A DNA stretch of 32,183 bases from an uncultured Prevotellaceae bacterium (GCA_902762325.1 CACWNV010000056.1:1-32183), one strand, 5' to 3'; shown: positions 17,075-26,453, counted from the stretch's first letter. The notes: generated by a model not told the origin, from the letters alone. A program made the numbers and translations.

Positions 17075-17260
17075 ATGTCGATGAAATCCGAAGATTTTTA
17101 CAGACTTGGCAATGAGTACCGGCGCAATGGGGACTGGCAGAATGCAATCAATAATTATCTGGAGGCGATTGCACTTGACCCGGATAGTCCTGCCGTTGAG
17201 GCCAAGGAGATGCTGGAAAATATTCTGAATTTCTATCATAAAGATGCGTATAATCCATAA
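17075..17260 (+). CDS. Small TPR-like protein
   Basis: 61 residues, one tetratricopeptide unit (FYRLGNEYRRNGDWQNAINNY, LEAIALDPDSPAVEAKEMLE) plus a short tail. No signal peptide or membrane segment. It is 16 bases after folD and 12 bases before the ferredoxin subunit gene, so it is part of the same transcription unit and may help assemble the oxidoreductase. That role is inference only. The even spacing and good TPR consensus support a real gene rather than a chance frame. Confidence 0.8.
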   Translation: MSMKSEDFYRLGNEYRRNGDWQNAINNYLEAIALDPDSPAVEAKEMLENILNFYHKDAYNP

Positions 17261-17272
17261 AAACAAATAATA

Positions 17273-17506
17273 ATGGGAAAGATTAAAGGTGCCATAGTGG
17301 TTAATACCGACCGATGCAAAGGGTGTCAGTTGTGTATTGTCGCCTGTCCGAAAGGTGTTATCGCACTAGCGCAGAAGAAAGTAAACGTACACGGATATCC
17401 TTATGTCGAGGCTGCCCTTCCTGATGACTGCATAGGATGTGCATCATGCGGTATAGTATGTCCCGATGGTTGTATCACAGTGTATAAAAAACGAATGGAG
17501 GATTAA
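17273..17506 (+). CDS. 2-oxoacid:ferredoxin oxidoreductase, ferredoxin subunit
   Basis: 77 residues with two 4Fe-4S motifs, CKGCQLCIVACP and CIGCASCGIVCP, in the two-cluster ferredoxin layout of the delta subunit of 2-oxoacid oxidoreductases. It carries electrons from the TPP enzyme to external ferredoxin. It is three bases ahead of the alpha-subunit gene. The four genes 17273-19892 form one unit; whether the substrate is 2-oxoglutarate (Kor) or branched-chain oxoacids (Vor) cannot be decided from sequence alone, so no symbol is given. Confidence 0.92.
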   Translation: MGKIKGAIVVNTDRCKGCQLCIVACPKGVIALAQKKVNVHGYPYVEAALPDDCIGCASCGIVCPDGCITVYKKRMED

Positions 17507-17509
17507 ACG

Positions 17510-18589
17510 ATGGAAGAGAAAGAAGTTGTTTTGATGAAAGGCAATGAGGCAATAGCCCATGCGGCCATTCGTTGTGGATGCGATGGCTATTTCGGATATC
17601 CGATTACACCGCAGAGTGAAGTGATTGAGACATTGGCTGAACTGAAACCTTGGGAGACAACGGGAATGGTTGTGCTACAGGCAGAGAGCGAGGTCGCTTC
17701 CATTAATATGATTTATGGAGGTGCTGGTGCCGGTAAGCGTGTGATGACCTCTTCCTCCTCTCCTGGCGTCGCCCTGATGCAGGAAGGCATTGCCTATATG
17801 GCTGGTGCTGAACTTCCAGGCGTGTTCGTCAATGTACAGCGTGGAGGTCCCGGACTCGGTACTATTCAGCCCTCTCAGAGTGACTATTTCCAGGCAACGC
17901 GTGGAGGAGGTAACGGTGACTATTATGTGATCGTCCTGGCTCCAAACTCCGTTCAGGAAATGGCCGACTTCGTAGACCTTGCCTTCGAGCTTGCCTTCAA
18001 GTACCGTAACCCGGCAATGATTCTCTCAGACGGTGTCATCGGTCAGATGATGGAAAAAGTGGTGCTCCCGCCGTTTAAGCCTCGTCGTACAGATGAAGAG
18101 ATCATGCGTGAGTGCCCTTGGGCTACTTTTGGACGCACGAAAGACCGTCAGCCGAATGTCATCACTTCCCTGGAGCTGAAGCCGGAGGTGATGGAGCAGA
18201 AGAACCTGCATCTGCAAGAGAAGTATCAGCAGATCAGAGAGGCTGAAGTCCGGTATGAGACTCAGCATGTCGATGATGCTGATTATCTGATCGTGGCTTT
18301 CGGTAGCGCCGCACGTATAGCCGAGAAAGCTATTGAGATTGCCCAGGAAAAGGACATGAAGGTCGGACTCTTCCGTCCGATTACCCTATGGCCGTTCCCC
18401 GAGAAAGAGGTGGTGGCTGCTGCTAAGGGCAAGAAGGGAGTCCTCGTTGTGGAGATTAATGCAGGACAGATGGTTGAAGATGTTCGTCTCTCTGTGAATG
18501 GTGAGGTACCTGTTGCTCATTTTGGACGTCTGGGCGGTATTGTTCCAGAACCCGATGAAATTGTTAATGCATTGAAGGAGAAATTCTAA
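17510..18589 (+). CDS. 2-oxoacid:ferredoxin oxidoreductase, alpha subunit
   Basis: 359 residues, KorA/VorB type. Domain I starts with KGNEAIAHAAIRCGCDGYFGYPITPQSE, the conserved YPITP substrate-site motif. The GPGLGTIQPSQSDYFQA stretch is typical, and the C-terminal transketolase-like part (FGSAARIAEKAIEIA, FRPITLWPFP) is complete. Together with the beta subunit it oxidatively decarboxylates a 2-oxoacid to acyl-CoA, reducing ferredoxin, as in anaerobic Bacteroidales. The stop overlaps the next start as TAATG. Confidence 0.94.
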   Translation: MEEKEVVLMKGNEAIAHAAIRCGCDGYFGYPITPQSEVIETLAELKPWETTGMVVLQAESEVASINMIYGGAGAGKRVMTSSSSPGVALMQEGIAYMAGAELPGVFVNVQRGGPGLGTIQPSQSDYFQATRGGGNGDYYVIVLAPNSVQEMADFVDLAFELAFKYRNPAMILSDGVIGQMMEKVVLPPFKPRRTDEEIMRECPWATFGRTKDRQPNVITSLELKPEVMEQKNLHLQEKYQQIREAEVRYETQHVDDADYLIVAFGSAARIAEKAIEIAQEKDMKVGLFRPITLWPFPEKEVVAAAKGKKGVLVVEINAGQMVEDVRLSVNGEVPVAHFGRLGGIVPEPDEIVNALKEKF

Positions 18590-19353
18590 TGGAAAACGAA
18601 ATCATAGCACAAGAGAATCTGGTTTATAAGAAGCCGGCTCTCATGAACGATGTGACGATGCACTATTGTCCCGGTTGTTCTCATGGTGTGGTACACAAAC
18701 TTGTAGCCGAGGTGATTGAGGAAATGGGCATGGAGGAAAAGACCGTGGGCGTATCGCCTGTAGGTTGTTCTGTCTTTGCCTACCGTTATATTGACATCGA
18801 CTGGCAGGAAGCTGCGCATGGCCGTGCACCTGCCGTGGCAACAGCCATCAAGCGCCTGTGGCCCGACCGCCTCGTATTTACCTATCAGGGCGATGGCGAC
18901 CTGGCTTGTATCGGTACAGCCGAGACGATTCATGCCCTGAACCGTGGTGAACACATCACCATCATCTTTATCAACAATGCCATTTATGGTATGACCGGCG
19001 GTCAGATGGCTCCGACTACACTTCTTGGCCAGAAGACTTCCACATGTCCCTATGGCCGTGTTCCTGAGATTCATGGCTATCCGCTTAACATTACCGACCT
19101 GGCATCCCGACTTGAAGGAACCTGCTATGTTACTCGTCAGAGTGTCGAGTCTGTCGGTTCTATCCGTAAGGCAAAGGCTGCCATCCGTAAGGCTTTCGAG
19201 GCTTCAATGGCTGGTAAGGGCTCTTCGCTCGTTGAGATTGTCTCGACCTGTAACAGTGGTTGGAAGCTCTCTCCCGTAAAGGCTAATGAGTGGATGAAAG
19301 AACACATGTTTGAAAAATACGTCAAAGGTGACTTAAAGGATACGACATTATGA
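18589..19353 (+). CDS. 2-oxoacid:ferredoxin oxidoreductase, beta (TPP) subunit
   Basis: 254 residues. Thiamine diphosphate-binding motif is visible as GDGDLACIG with the downstream NNAIYGMTGGQ. The N-terminal HYCPGCSHGVVHKL has the conserved cysteines of this subunit, with VGCSVF following. It binds TPP and Mg2+ and performs decarboxylation. Its first base is the last base of the alpha stop codon and its last four bases overlap the gamma start (ATGA), so subunit amounts are probably tied by translational coupling. Confidence 0.95.
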   Translation: MENEIIAQENLVYKKPALMNDVTMHYCPGCSHGVVHKLVAEVIEEMGMEEKTVGVSPVGCSVFAYRYIDIDWQEAAHGRAPAVATAIKRLWPDRLVFTYQGDGDLACIGTAETIHALNRGEHITIIFINNAIYGMTGGQMAPTTLLGQKTSTCPYGRVPEIHGYPLNITDLASRLEGTCYVTRQSVESVGSIRKAKAAIRKAFEASMAGKGSSLVEIVSTCNSGWKLSPVKANEWMKEHMFEKYVKGDLKDTTL

Positions 19354-19892
19354 AGAAAGAAATAATCATCAGTGGTTTTGGTGGGCAGGGTGTCCTCTCT
19401 ATGGGAAAGATTCTCGCCTACTCAGGACTCATGGAAGACAAGGAAGTGACATGGATGCCTGCTTACGGACCTGAGCAGCGTGGCGGTACAGCCAATGTGA
19501 CCGTCATTGTCAGTGACGAGCGTATTTCGTCGCCCATCCTCAGCCAGTATGATGTGGCTATCGTGCTCAATCAGCCCTCGCTTGACAAGTTTCTGCCGAA
19601 GGTGAAGCCTGGTGGTATCCTCATCTATGATGGCTATGGTATTCTGAATCCGCCCCAGCGTGATGACATCACCGTCTATCGCATTGATGCGATGGACAAG
19701 GCTGCTGAGATGAAGAACTCAAAGGTGTTCAATATGATTGTGCTTGGTGGCTTGCTCAAGGTTTGTCCCGTAGTGAGCACCGATGGTTTGCAGAAGGCTC
19801 TCTATAAGTCACTGCCCGAAAGGCACCATCATTTGATACCCTTGAACATGCAGGCTGTTGAGGAGGGAATGAAAATCATCTCGAATCAATAA
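19350..19892 (+). CDS. 2-oxoacid:ferredoxin oxidoreductase, gamma subunit
   Basis: 180 residues, starting with the family hallmark ISGFGGQGVLSMGKILAY and then AYGPEQRGGTANVTVIVSD. This subunit helps hold CoA and the interface of the complex. It is the last gene of the unit from ffh, followed 18 bases later by a strong terminator. Confidence 0.95.
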   Translation: MKKEIIISGFGGQGVLSMGKILAYSGLMEDKEVTWMPAYGPEQRGGTANVTVIVSDERISSPILSQYDVAIVLNQPSLDKFLPKVKPGGILIYDGYGILNPPQRDDITVYRIDAMDKAAEMKNSKVFNMIVLGGLLKVCPVVSTDGLQKALYKSLPERHHHLIPLNMQAVEEGMKIISNQ

Positions 19893-19910
19893 TACGACTT
19901 GAAATAAACG

Positions 19911-19946
19911 AATACACCCAGGGCAATCGCTCTGGGTGTATTAATT
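19911..19946 (+). terminator. Terminator after the oxidoreductase operon
   Basis: AATACACCCAGGGC (19911-19924) pairs with GCTCTGGGTGTATT (19929-19942), 14 pairs with one G-T wobble and a four-base loop AATC, followed by AATTTTG. This is the strongest stem of the core region. Confidence 0.88.
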
Positions 19947-19992
19947 TTGACAATTTCCTTGTTATTTTTAATGGGGAAACAAGAATCTTTTG

Positions 19993-20000
19993 TATTTTTG
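19993..20000 (+). promoter_or_regulatory. Possible -7 box of the GH51 gene
   Basis: TATTTTTG matches TAnnTTTG and lies 27 bases before the ATG at 20028. No TTTG element is found at the usual distance upstream, so an activator may be needed or the match is chance. Confidence 0.4.
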
Positions 20001-20027
20001 CAACAACAAAATTAATACATTGTAATA

Positions 20028-22610
20028 ATGAAAAGGCTTTATTCTCTGATTTCGTTAGTGATGCTACTATTTGGCGGTGTCTCACCTGTGTCTGCTACAA
20101 CACTTCAGGAGGGTGCAGATGCGCCATCGCAGATCTTCATCTATTCCCCCGGTGAAAGAAACGGACTGCATGTAGCCTATCTGACAGAAAATGCAATATG
20201 GAAGGAAATCGGGCAGCTATGCTCTTCCGACTATTCTCAGTGGGGGGCTGAGAAACGGATGTATAACCCCAACGTGACCCGCGCCAGCGACGGGACATGG
20301 AGACTGGTGTTTGGCGTGAACGACAACGCTCCGTGTTTTGCCGCTGCTTATAGCGAGGATCTGATAACATGGCGACCGCAGGATTACCCGCGGATGTCGG
20401 TAAAAGGGTGCCTCGAACCGATTGTCTTTCCGATGGATGACGGTACGTTTGATATTTACTTCAAGACAAAAGACGGTCAGAAGCGATATGTGCAGGCTTC
20501 AGCCGACTTCCGTACCTTCACGGAAGACTCTTTACCCAGTTCCATTGATGATGTGGCATGGCTATGTGATACGGCAACCATTGACGGAAAGCTTCGTAAG
20601 GGTAATCAGTTCAACGTGGCTCAGGCTCATCTCGACTATATCCTTAAATGGTTTGCGGCTCTTGAGCAGGAGAATAAGCTGAACTCCGAGACCATGAGGG
20701 ATGATGACAAGCGATTCGCATCCCTTCCTAAGACGGTAAAGGCGACGCTGACCGTGGACAATGACAAGCAGAAGAAAATCAGTGACAAACTCATTGGCGT
20801 GTTCTTTGAGGATATCAGTTATGCTGCCGACGGTGGTCTCTATGCCGAACTCGTACAGAACCGTGACTTCGAGTACAAGAAGAATGAGGGGAGAGGGAAG
20901 AACTGGGGACCAGACTATGCCTGGACATTCTCACAAGGCGTCCGGCTGACCGCCGAGGAACCATTGAGCTGGAACAATCCCACGCATATCGTCATGTCTG
21001 CCGACACCATCTGGAATGACGGATGGGACGGCATCATCGACACCGGAGCACTCTACGACTTCTCTGTCTATGCCTGCAATATCGGTTGTCAGAAGAAACA
21101 GTTAATCGTCGAACTGGTAGCCGAAGACGGCAGAGTGATGGGGCAGGGCAAGCTGAAGACCAGCGGAGAAGGATGGCAGCAGTATCGTCTCGCGCTGAAC
21201 ACGAATACCAGCAAGCGTGAGAAAGCTGCAGTGGAGGAACCGGTGAAGTGCCGTCTGCGTATCATCGGTAAGAAGTCCGACAAGGTGGCGCTCGACATGA
21301 TCAGCCTCTTCCCGCACGACACGTTCAAAGGACATGGCTTGCGCAAGGATCTGGCGGAAACCATTGCTGCCCTGAAACCGAAATTCGTCCGTTTCCCCGG
21401 TGGCTGTATGAGTCATGGAGAGGGCATCGGCAATATCTATCACTGGAATCATACCGTAGGACCGTGGCAGGACCGCAAGCCCGATTTCAATATATGGCAC
21501 TATCATCAGACCCGCGGACTGGGCTTCTATGAGTATTTCCAGTTCTGCGAAGACATAGGTGCCGAGCCTCTGCCCGTCCTGGCAGCCGGTGTGCCTTGCC
21601 AGAATTCCCGTCCTAATGCCGAAGGATATGGAGGACAGCAGGGAGGTATCTCCATGGAGGACATGCCCGCCTATATAGAAGAACTCTGCAATCTGATAGA
21701 GTGGGCGAATGGCGACCCAGCCACGAACAAGTGGGCAAAGATGCGTGCAGATGCCGGACATCCCGCTCCGTTCAACCTGAAGTACATCGGCATTGGCAAT
21801 GAGGATATCATCTCTACCGTCTTCGAGGAGCGGTGCGAGATGATCTGTAAGGCAATCAAGGCACGTTATCCGAATATCATTGTCTGTGGAACGGCAGGTC
21901 CCTTCCATAATCCTTCAGCCGACTATATAGAAGGATGGAAGTTTGCCAAGAAGCATAAGGACATCATCGACATGGTGGATGAGCATTATTATGAATCGAC
22001 AGGCTGGTTCATGCACCATCAGGACTATTATGACGACTACGACCGTTCAGCTCCGAAGGTGTACATCGGCGAGTATGCGTCGAGAACGCGCACCCATGAG
22101 TCTGCCCTTGCCGAGGCTCTCTACTTGTGTAGTGTGGAACGGAATGCCGACATCATTGAGATGACAAGCTATGCCCCGCTGCTGGCTAAGGAGGGACATC
22201 ATAACTGGAATCCCGACATGATCTATTTCGACAACACTTCCGTCCAGCTCACTCCGAGTTATGAGACACAACGGCTCTTTGGCATCTATAGCGGCGACCG
22301 TTATGTCAGTTCCGACCTTCAGACCGAGGATGCCCAGCTGCGTTATCGTGTTGCTGCCAGTGTTGTGAAGGATACGAAGAATGCGAAGACCTATCTGAAG
22401 CTTGTCAACGCATTGCCCTCAGCCTTGCAGATAGATGTCAAGGGTGTTGCCCTCCCTTCTGCTCCGAAGTGGGAAGGATTCAGCGGTGCCCCGACAGCTA
22501 CGACCGTCATGCGGTATCATCCCGATGATGACCATTCAGGAGAGACGCTGGTTGTCAATGGCTCAGTCCTGACGCTCCCTCCCTATTCAGTGCGTGTGAT
22601 AGAATTATAG
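20028..22610 (+). CDS. GH51 α-L-arabinofuranosidase with extra N-terminal domain
   Basis: 860 residues with a signal peptide (about 23 residues, ending in VSA). From about residue 235 the protein is a GH51-type enzyme: LTVDNDKQKKISDKLIGVFFEDI, FVRFPGGCMSHGEG, the acid/base glutamate E592 in YIGIGNED, and the nucleophile E682 in VYIGEYAS, with a C-terminal β-sandwich ending LPPYSVRVIEL. It releases arabinose from arabinan or arabinoxylan side chains, probably in the periplasm or on the surface. Residues about 30-200 resemble one part of a five-bladed GH43-like propeller (YNPNVTRASDGTWRLVFG, AAAYSEDLITWRP, GCLEPIVFPMDDGTFDIYF), too short for a full propeller. The OmpA-family gene follows by 30 bases. 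Confidence 0.92.
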   Translation: MKRLYSLISLVMLLFGGVSPVSATTLQEGADAPSQIFIYSPGERNGLHVAYLTENAIWKEIGQLCSSDYSQWGAEKRMYNPNVTRASDGTWRLVFGVNDNAPCFAAAYSEDLITWRPQDYPRMSVKGCLEPIVFPMDDGTFDIYFKTKDGQKRYVQASADFRTFTEDSLPSSIDDVAWLCDTATIDGKLRKGNQFNVAQAHLDYILKWFAALEQENKLNSETMRDDDKRFASLPKTVKATLTVDNDKQKKISDKLIGVFFEDISYAADGGLYAELVQNRDFEYKKNEGRGKNWGPDYAWTFSQGVRLTAEEPLSWNNPTHIVMSADTIWNDGWDGIIDTGALYDFSVYACNIGCQKKQLIVELVAEDGRVMGQGKLKTSGEGWQQYRLALNTNTSKREKAAVEEPVKCRLRIIGKKSDKVALDMISLFPHDTFKGHGLRKDLAETIAALKPKFVRFPGGCMSHGEGIGNIYHWNHTVGPWQDRKPDFNIWHYHQTRGLGFYEYFQFCEDIGAEPLPVLAAGVPCQNSRPNAEGYGGQQGGISMEDMPAYIEELCNLIEWANGDPATNKWAKMRADAGHPAPFNLKYIGIGNEDIISTVFEERCEMICKAIKARYPNIIVCGTAGPFHNPSADYIEGWKFAKKHKDIIDMVDEHYYESTGWFMHHQDYYDDYDRSAPKVYIGEYASRTRTHESALAEALYLCSVERNADIIEMTSYAPLLAKEGHHNWNPDMIYFDNTSVQLTPSYETQRLFGIYSGDRYVSSDLQTEDAQLRYRVAASVVKDTKNAKTYLKLVNALPSALQIDVKGVALPSAPKWEGFSGAPTATTVMRYHPDDDHSGETLVVNGSVLTLPPYSVRVIEL

Positions 22611-22640
22611 AATTGTTTTATTAATTAATACTAGACAAAG

Positions 22641-23795
22641 ATGAAAAAAGTACTATTACTCATTACTGTCCTGATGATGACAGTTTCGATGTCTGCCCAG
22701 AATCTTACTGCGAGCAAGACAACCGATAATTTCTACATCGGTATCAATGGCGGCGTGGCAACGAAGACCACAGGCCATGCATGGTTGAAAGGATTGAATC
22801 CGAATGCCGGACTGCGTATCGGACGGTGGTTCACACCAGTATTCGGCTTCGCCATCGACGGAAATGCCTATTTCTCCAATAAACCCTATTGCTCTACGAA
22901 AACCGCTGTCCGTTACCTCAACACCAGCCTGCTCGGAACAATCAACTTCAGCAACTGGTTCGGAGGCTATAAGGGAGAACCCTATGCGTTTGAAATAGTC
23001 GGTATCGCCGGACTGGGATGGGGACATCTGTTCGGACATTCTCTTGAAATAAGTACTGACTTCTTTAACCCAAATGGTTATTTAATTGCATCACCATCTC
23101 TCAAGCAGATCAGCGGTCGTGATAACCTTACCTCAAAAGTGGGCTTAGACCTCGTCTTCAATCTGGGAGAGAAAAAGGCATGGCAGTTCTTTGTTGAACC
23201 CGCAATGATCTGGGGACTGAACGATTATACCTACTCTATAGAGAATTGTCCTTTTGCCGTTCTGGGGAACAGTAAGATCAAGTACAATCTTAATCGTTCT
23301 TTCTTCCAGTTGAATGCCGGATTCATCTATAAGTTCCGCAATTCAAACGGCACCCACAACTTCACAATAGTGGATGACAACCAGGGAGAGATTGACCGTC
23401 TGAATGCCCGTATCAACCAGTTACAGGACGAGTTGGCAAAGAAGCCGAAAGAGGTTGAAGTGGTGAAAGAGGTTATCAAAGAGATTCCGGGTGTGAACAC
23501 CGTCCGTGAAATTCGCGTCGAAGATCTTGTCTTCGTCACATTTGCTCAAGGAAAGTCAGAGCTTACGTTCGATGCAAAGACCGTATTGAACAACGTGAAG
23601 GTTGGCAGACACGTGCAGATTGTCGGTACCGCTTCCCCGGAGGGAAATCCTGAACTCAACCAGCGCTTGTCTCAAGCCCGCGCAGATGCCGTTGCCGCCT
23701 ACCTGAAGGAGCGCGGAGTGATTGTCGATGAGGCTACTGGTAAGGGAGTGCAAGGCACAACAAGTAACCGCCTTGCCGTCGTCTACGTGAAATAA
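22641..23795 (+). CDS. OmpA-family outer-membrane protein
   Basis: 384 residues. Signal peptide MKKVLLLITVLMMTVSMSAQ. The N-terminal half is a predicted eight-strand-type barrel (YIGINGGVATKTTGHAW, AGLRIGRWFTPVFGFAIDGNAYF, INFSNWFGGYKGEPYAFEIVGIAGLGWG, FFQLNAGFIYKF). A short coiled coil follows (IDRLNARINQLQDELAKK), then an OmpA-C domain of the Bacteroidales form (FAQGKSELTFDAKTVLNNV, GTASPEGNPELNQRLSQARADAVAAYL) expected to bind peptidoglycan. It anchors the outer membrane to the wall. A strong terminator follows. Confidence 0.93.
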   Translation: MKKVLLLITVLMMTVSMSAQNLTASKTTDNFYIGINGGVATKTTGHAWLKGLNPNAGLRIGRWFTPVFGFAIDGNAYFSNKPYCSTKTAVRYLNTSLLGTINFSNWFGGYKGEPYAFEIVGIAGLGWGHLFGHSLEISTDFFNPNGYLIASPSLKQISGRDNLTSKVGLDLVFNLGEKKAWQFFVEPAMIWGLNDYTYSIENCPFAVLGNSKIKYNLNRSFFQLNAGFIYKFRNSNGTHNFTIVDDNQGEIDRLNARINQLQDELAKKPKEVEVVKEVIKEIPGVNTVREIRVEDLVFVTFAQGKSELTFDAKTVLNNVKVGRHVQIVGTASPEGNPELNQRLSQARADAVAAYLKERGVIVDEATGKGVQGTTSNRLAVVYVK

Positions 23796-23825
23796 AAGGC
23801 TTAGGCTTCATCAGAGGCATTGTCA

Positions 23826-23865
23826 AATTAACCCCGAAAGTAATTGTTTACCTTCGGGGTTAATT
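23826..23865 (+). terminator. Terminator after the OmpA gene
   Basis: Thirteen perfect pairs: 23826-23838 (AATTAACCCCGAA) with 23853-23865 (TTCGGGGTTAATT), loop of 14 bases. It lies between convergent genes and has A/T on both flanks, so it could serve either strand. It also marks the join between core genes and the accessory block. Confidence 0.8.
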
Positions 23866-23880
23866 CTATAGCAGAAGATT

Positions 23881-24327
23881 TCATCTAATCTCTATCCACA
23901 CCGCTTCGTCTTTGTCCTTGGCTTCCACGATTTTAGATTTGATGATTTCAACGTACTTGCGCGAGTTGAGCACCATGCCCATCTTCAGATTCAAACCCAC
24001 GAGGATGCAGCCTTGCGTGTCCTTTGCCGTGTTTCCGGCATGGATGCGGATGCCTGAGAAACGAGGGACATTCACTAACAACGGCAACCATTGCTTAATT
24101 GTGGGCGAATAGGTAATCACCACAGGGTAACGCCCTTCGGGGATGGCACTCTTTCCCTTTATCTTCCGTGCACCTTTGGCATAGTCTCGCCATTGAGGTT
24201 CAAGCGTATCACAGATGTATTCCAGTTCCTCACCGGCTGAATACTCGTCCAACACGGTCTTCCTGACATATAGCCGACCGATGGTATAGTCATCTTTCTT
24301 GGCGATTCTCTTTAATACCAGTTCCAT
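23881..24327 (-). CDS. DUF5675 family protein
   Basis: 148 residues, no signal peptide. The family core is seen as KSAIPEGRYPVVITYSPT, then NVPRFSGIRIHAGNTAKDTQGCILVG, where His, Asp and Cys resemble the catalytic surroundings of L,D-transpeptidase-like proteins. DUF5675 proteins occur in phages and mobile elements of Bacteroidetes, often where an amidase or lysozyme would be; the activity is not established. It is the last gene of the accessory minus-strand run and lies just inside the left inverted repeat copy, with its start 17 bases from it. Confidence 0.75.
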   Translation of the reverse strand: MELVLKRIAKKDDYTIGRLYVRKTVLDEYSAGEELEYICDTLEPQWRDYAKGARKIKGKSAIPEGRYPVVITYSPTIKQWLPLLVNVPRFSGIRIHAGNTAKDTQGCILVGLNLKMGMVLNSRKYVEIIKSKIVEAKDKDEAVWIEIR

Positions 24328-24343
24328 AGTTATTCTATTTATT

Positions 24344-24385
24344 ATGTGAAGGTACTATTGTGACATGTCACATGTCACATGTCAC
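24344..24385. repeat. Left copy of 42-base inverted repeat (TGACATG heptamers)
   Basis: Read on the minus strand it is GTGACAT repeated three times, then GTCACA and a 15-base tail ATAGTACCTTCACAT. The copy at 31986-32027 on the plus strand matches at 39 of 42 positions, so they are inverted to each other. TGACATGTCA within it is a perfect palindrome. The repeat begins right at the stop codon of the broken VirE/DUF3987 gene. Confidence 0.85.
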
Positions 24386-24870
24386 ACTTTTTCCCAGTGC
24401 TTTAGGTCTGTTTTGGAAACCAATCCGTCATTTAACCATCGGGATATAATCTTCCTTAAAGAGACTTCACCACACACACCATTTTTCAATGCCCTCAAAT
24501 CATCCATAGTAAAGACAGGTGGCAATAATTCAAAGACCGTCTTATTAGATTTGTTCTTTGCGGCTTTATTGCCGTCCAGATACTGGCTCTGTAAAGCCTC
24601 TCCAAACGCCTTGATCTGTTGGGCAAGGCAATACTCTGCCATCATCAGCGCAAAGTCCAGACAAACCTTCGACTCGTGGGTGCAACCGCTCAGCAGATGG
24701 AAGATTACCCCACAACGGAAACCGATAACGGCAGCACGTTTGCGGTAGGTGTCTTTCACGCGGTCGATGTCCTTTGCTGCCTCCACACGTTTCTCTTCCA
24801 CCCAATCACCAATTGCCTTACGCAATCGTGGTGTGTCTATCAATCCGTTTGACCTTCTAAGGACATTCAC
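24382..24870 (-). pseudogene. VirE/DUF3987 protein, C-terminal fragment
   Basis: 162 codons from a GTG that overlaps the stop of the N-terminal fragment. The content (NGLIDTPRLRKAIGDWVEEK, KDTYRKRAAVIGFRCGVIFHLLSG, ALMMAEYCLAQQIKAFGEALQ) is the C-terminal helical part of Bacteroidetes DUF3987 primase/helicase-like proteins. It is in a different frame from the N-terminal fragment. Read upstream in its own frame it continues as DDARQEAVNVLRRS, which fits a whole protein, until a stop in the N-terminal fragment's sequence. It is therefore the downstream side of a deletion junction rather than a separate gene. Confidence 0.78.
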
Positions 24871-26453
24871 GGCTTCTTGCCGAGCATCGTCCAGTTATAC
24901 GCAACTTTCACAACACCGCTCTCTGCCTGGTCTGAATTGTAGTCCTGTCCCCATTCACCTCTATCAAACGAAAGGCGGTATATGTCATACTTTGAACTCC
25001 ATGAGCCTGCCCCGTTGGTTTTCCTCAAAGTGTCAAGTTCCTCTCCGAATGAATAAAGCGTATGGTCACAAGAATTCTTGAATCGTTTCAAAAGAGTAGA
25101 ACAACTTACCGTTACAGGCAGCACTCTGATTAGCACCTTCGGGTCTTCTGGTGCTTTCTCGTTAGCCTTGCGAGACTTCTTTCTTTCCTTCCATTCCTCT
25201 TCGCGCTTACGTGCAATGGCATCGTCTTCATCCAACTGGCGTTTCCAGATGTCCACCACATTCTTGCAAACGCTCTTTCCGCTTGCCTGGTCGCCAAGGA
25301 TAATAGACATTAAGCCCAGCCGTTGTTCCATCCCGTCGCAATACCTCACGTTCACCTGATCGGCGTATGTGGCAGCAATCGGCATGACCGAACACAATAC
25401 AGGCATCTGCATATTCTTGGGAACACCAATCAACGATTCTTTCAAACCTACGGGCAATTTGTTCCATTGAACATTGAACATTGATAATTGACCATTATTT
25501 GAATCATCATCAATTTCCTCATCCCCATCATGGTCAATGGTCAATGATAAATCGTCAATAATAGAAGTCATCATCTTTGAAACTCCTTTGGGATTCTCCT
25601 TACAGGCAGAGTCAATGATTGACTTCAATTCCGTTTCCGACAATCCGCATTTCGGCATGATAGAAAGAAGCAAGTCTTTCCTGTTGTCGCAAATGGCACG
25701 TAGATTAACGGCTAATTTATGCAACTTCACATTACGCTCACCTTCCGACGGTTCCCCTCCGTTGCGTCTCCACCATTCAGCTATGATGTCTTTGTAGGGA
25801 ATTCCCTTGAATGTGGAAACTGGAAGCACTTCTTCCTTCAATACTTCTTCCTCGCCTTTGGCGACCACTTCCACCTTCGGCCTTCGTAATTCATCCGTGA
25901 AAAGCTCTTCCTCGTCCAAATAGAGAATATACTCCCTCGGCACCACAAATGAGCAACGCGCCAAGTCTTTCACACAACCATCATAATGTTCATCACCCAA
26001 CTGCTCTGACATCCACCTTTGAGCCTCTTCCAAGTTCATGCCCTCGGGCATCACAAAGAAAAGCCTGAGACCTTCCGTTGATGGCGTAATGTGTGCCAGG
26101 ACAATCCCCAACTCGCCCACACGGTCATTAACCATTGTTTGGAAATATCCGCGTGGGTCGGGGATATGGTCAATGTCGTACATGCTCAGTCCGCTCGGCA
26201 CGGCATCCTCGTTTACCCTACGTCCTTTGGGGAATGTTGCATGAGGCGTGAATATCGCCAGACGCTTCTTCTGCTCCGCTTTGAAGGTCTCGAAATCCTC
26301 ACGGCACATCTCACCACGTTTCACCATTTCCAGTGCGTCTTTAATCTCCGCGCACACACGAGCCGTCTGCTCGCCATCGACCACTTGGTCGAAAAGAGCG
26401 GGTGTGCATGTGCGCACCCTGCTCCTAACTGATAAAGCTATTCCAAATGCCAT
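24867..26453 (-). pseudogene. VirE N-terminal/DUF3987 protein, truncated by deletion
   Basis: 528 codons. Residues about 45-190 are a VirE-N/BT4734-like domain (GLSMYDIDHIPDP, GIVLAHITPSTEGLRLFFVMPEG, KDLARCSFVVPREYI), related to primase-polymerase folds. After an acidic linker comes the DUF3987 ATPase with Walker A GDQASGKS (387-394) and a FGEELDTL Walker B-like segment. It ends abruptly with AYNWTMLGKKP and stop, where family members run on for some tens of residues before the C-terminal helices found in the next fragment. The break removes that stretch and shifts the frame. The intact family is common in Bacteroidetes genomic islands; its function is not established. Confidence 0.8.

Noticed and set aside
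18586-19074. A 162-codon minus-strand frame opposite the oxidoreductase beta subunit
   Set aside because: Antisense of a strongly conserved gene; no start signals or motif.
21102-21908. A 268-codon minus-strand frame opposite the GH51 gene
   Set aside because: It lies wholly within the catalytic domain coding sequence and its translation has no recognisable motif.
24361-24385. Heptamer repeats as a CRISPR array
   Set aside because: The units are seven bases with no spacers and no cas genes nearby.
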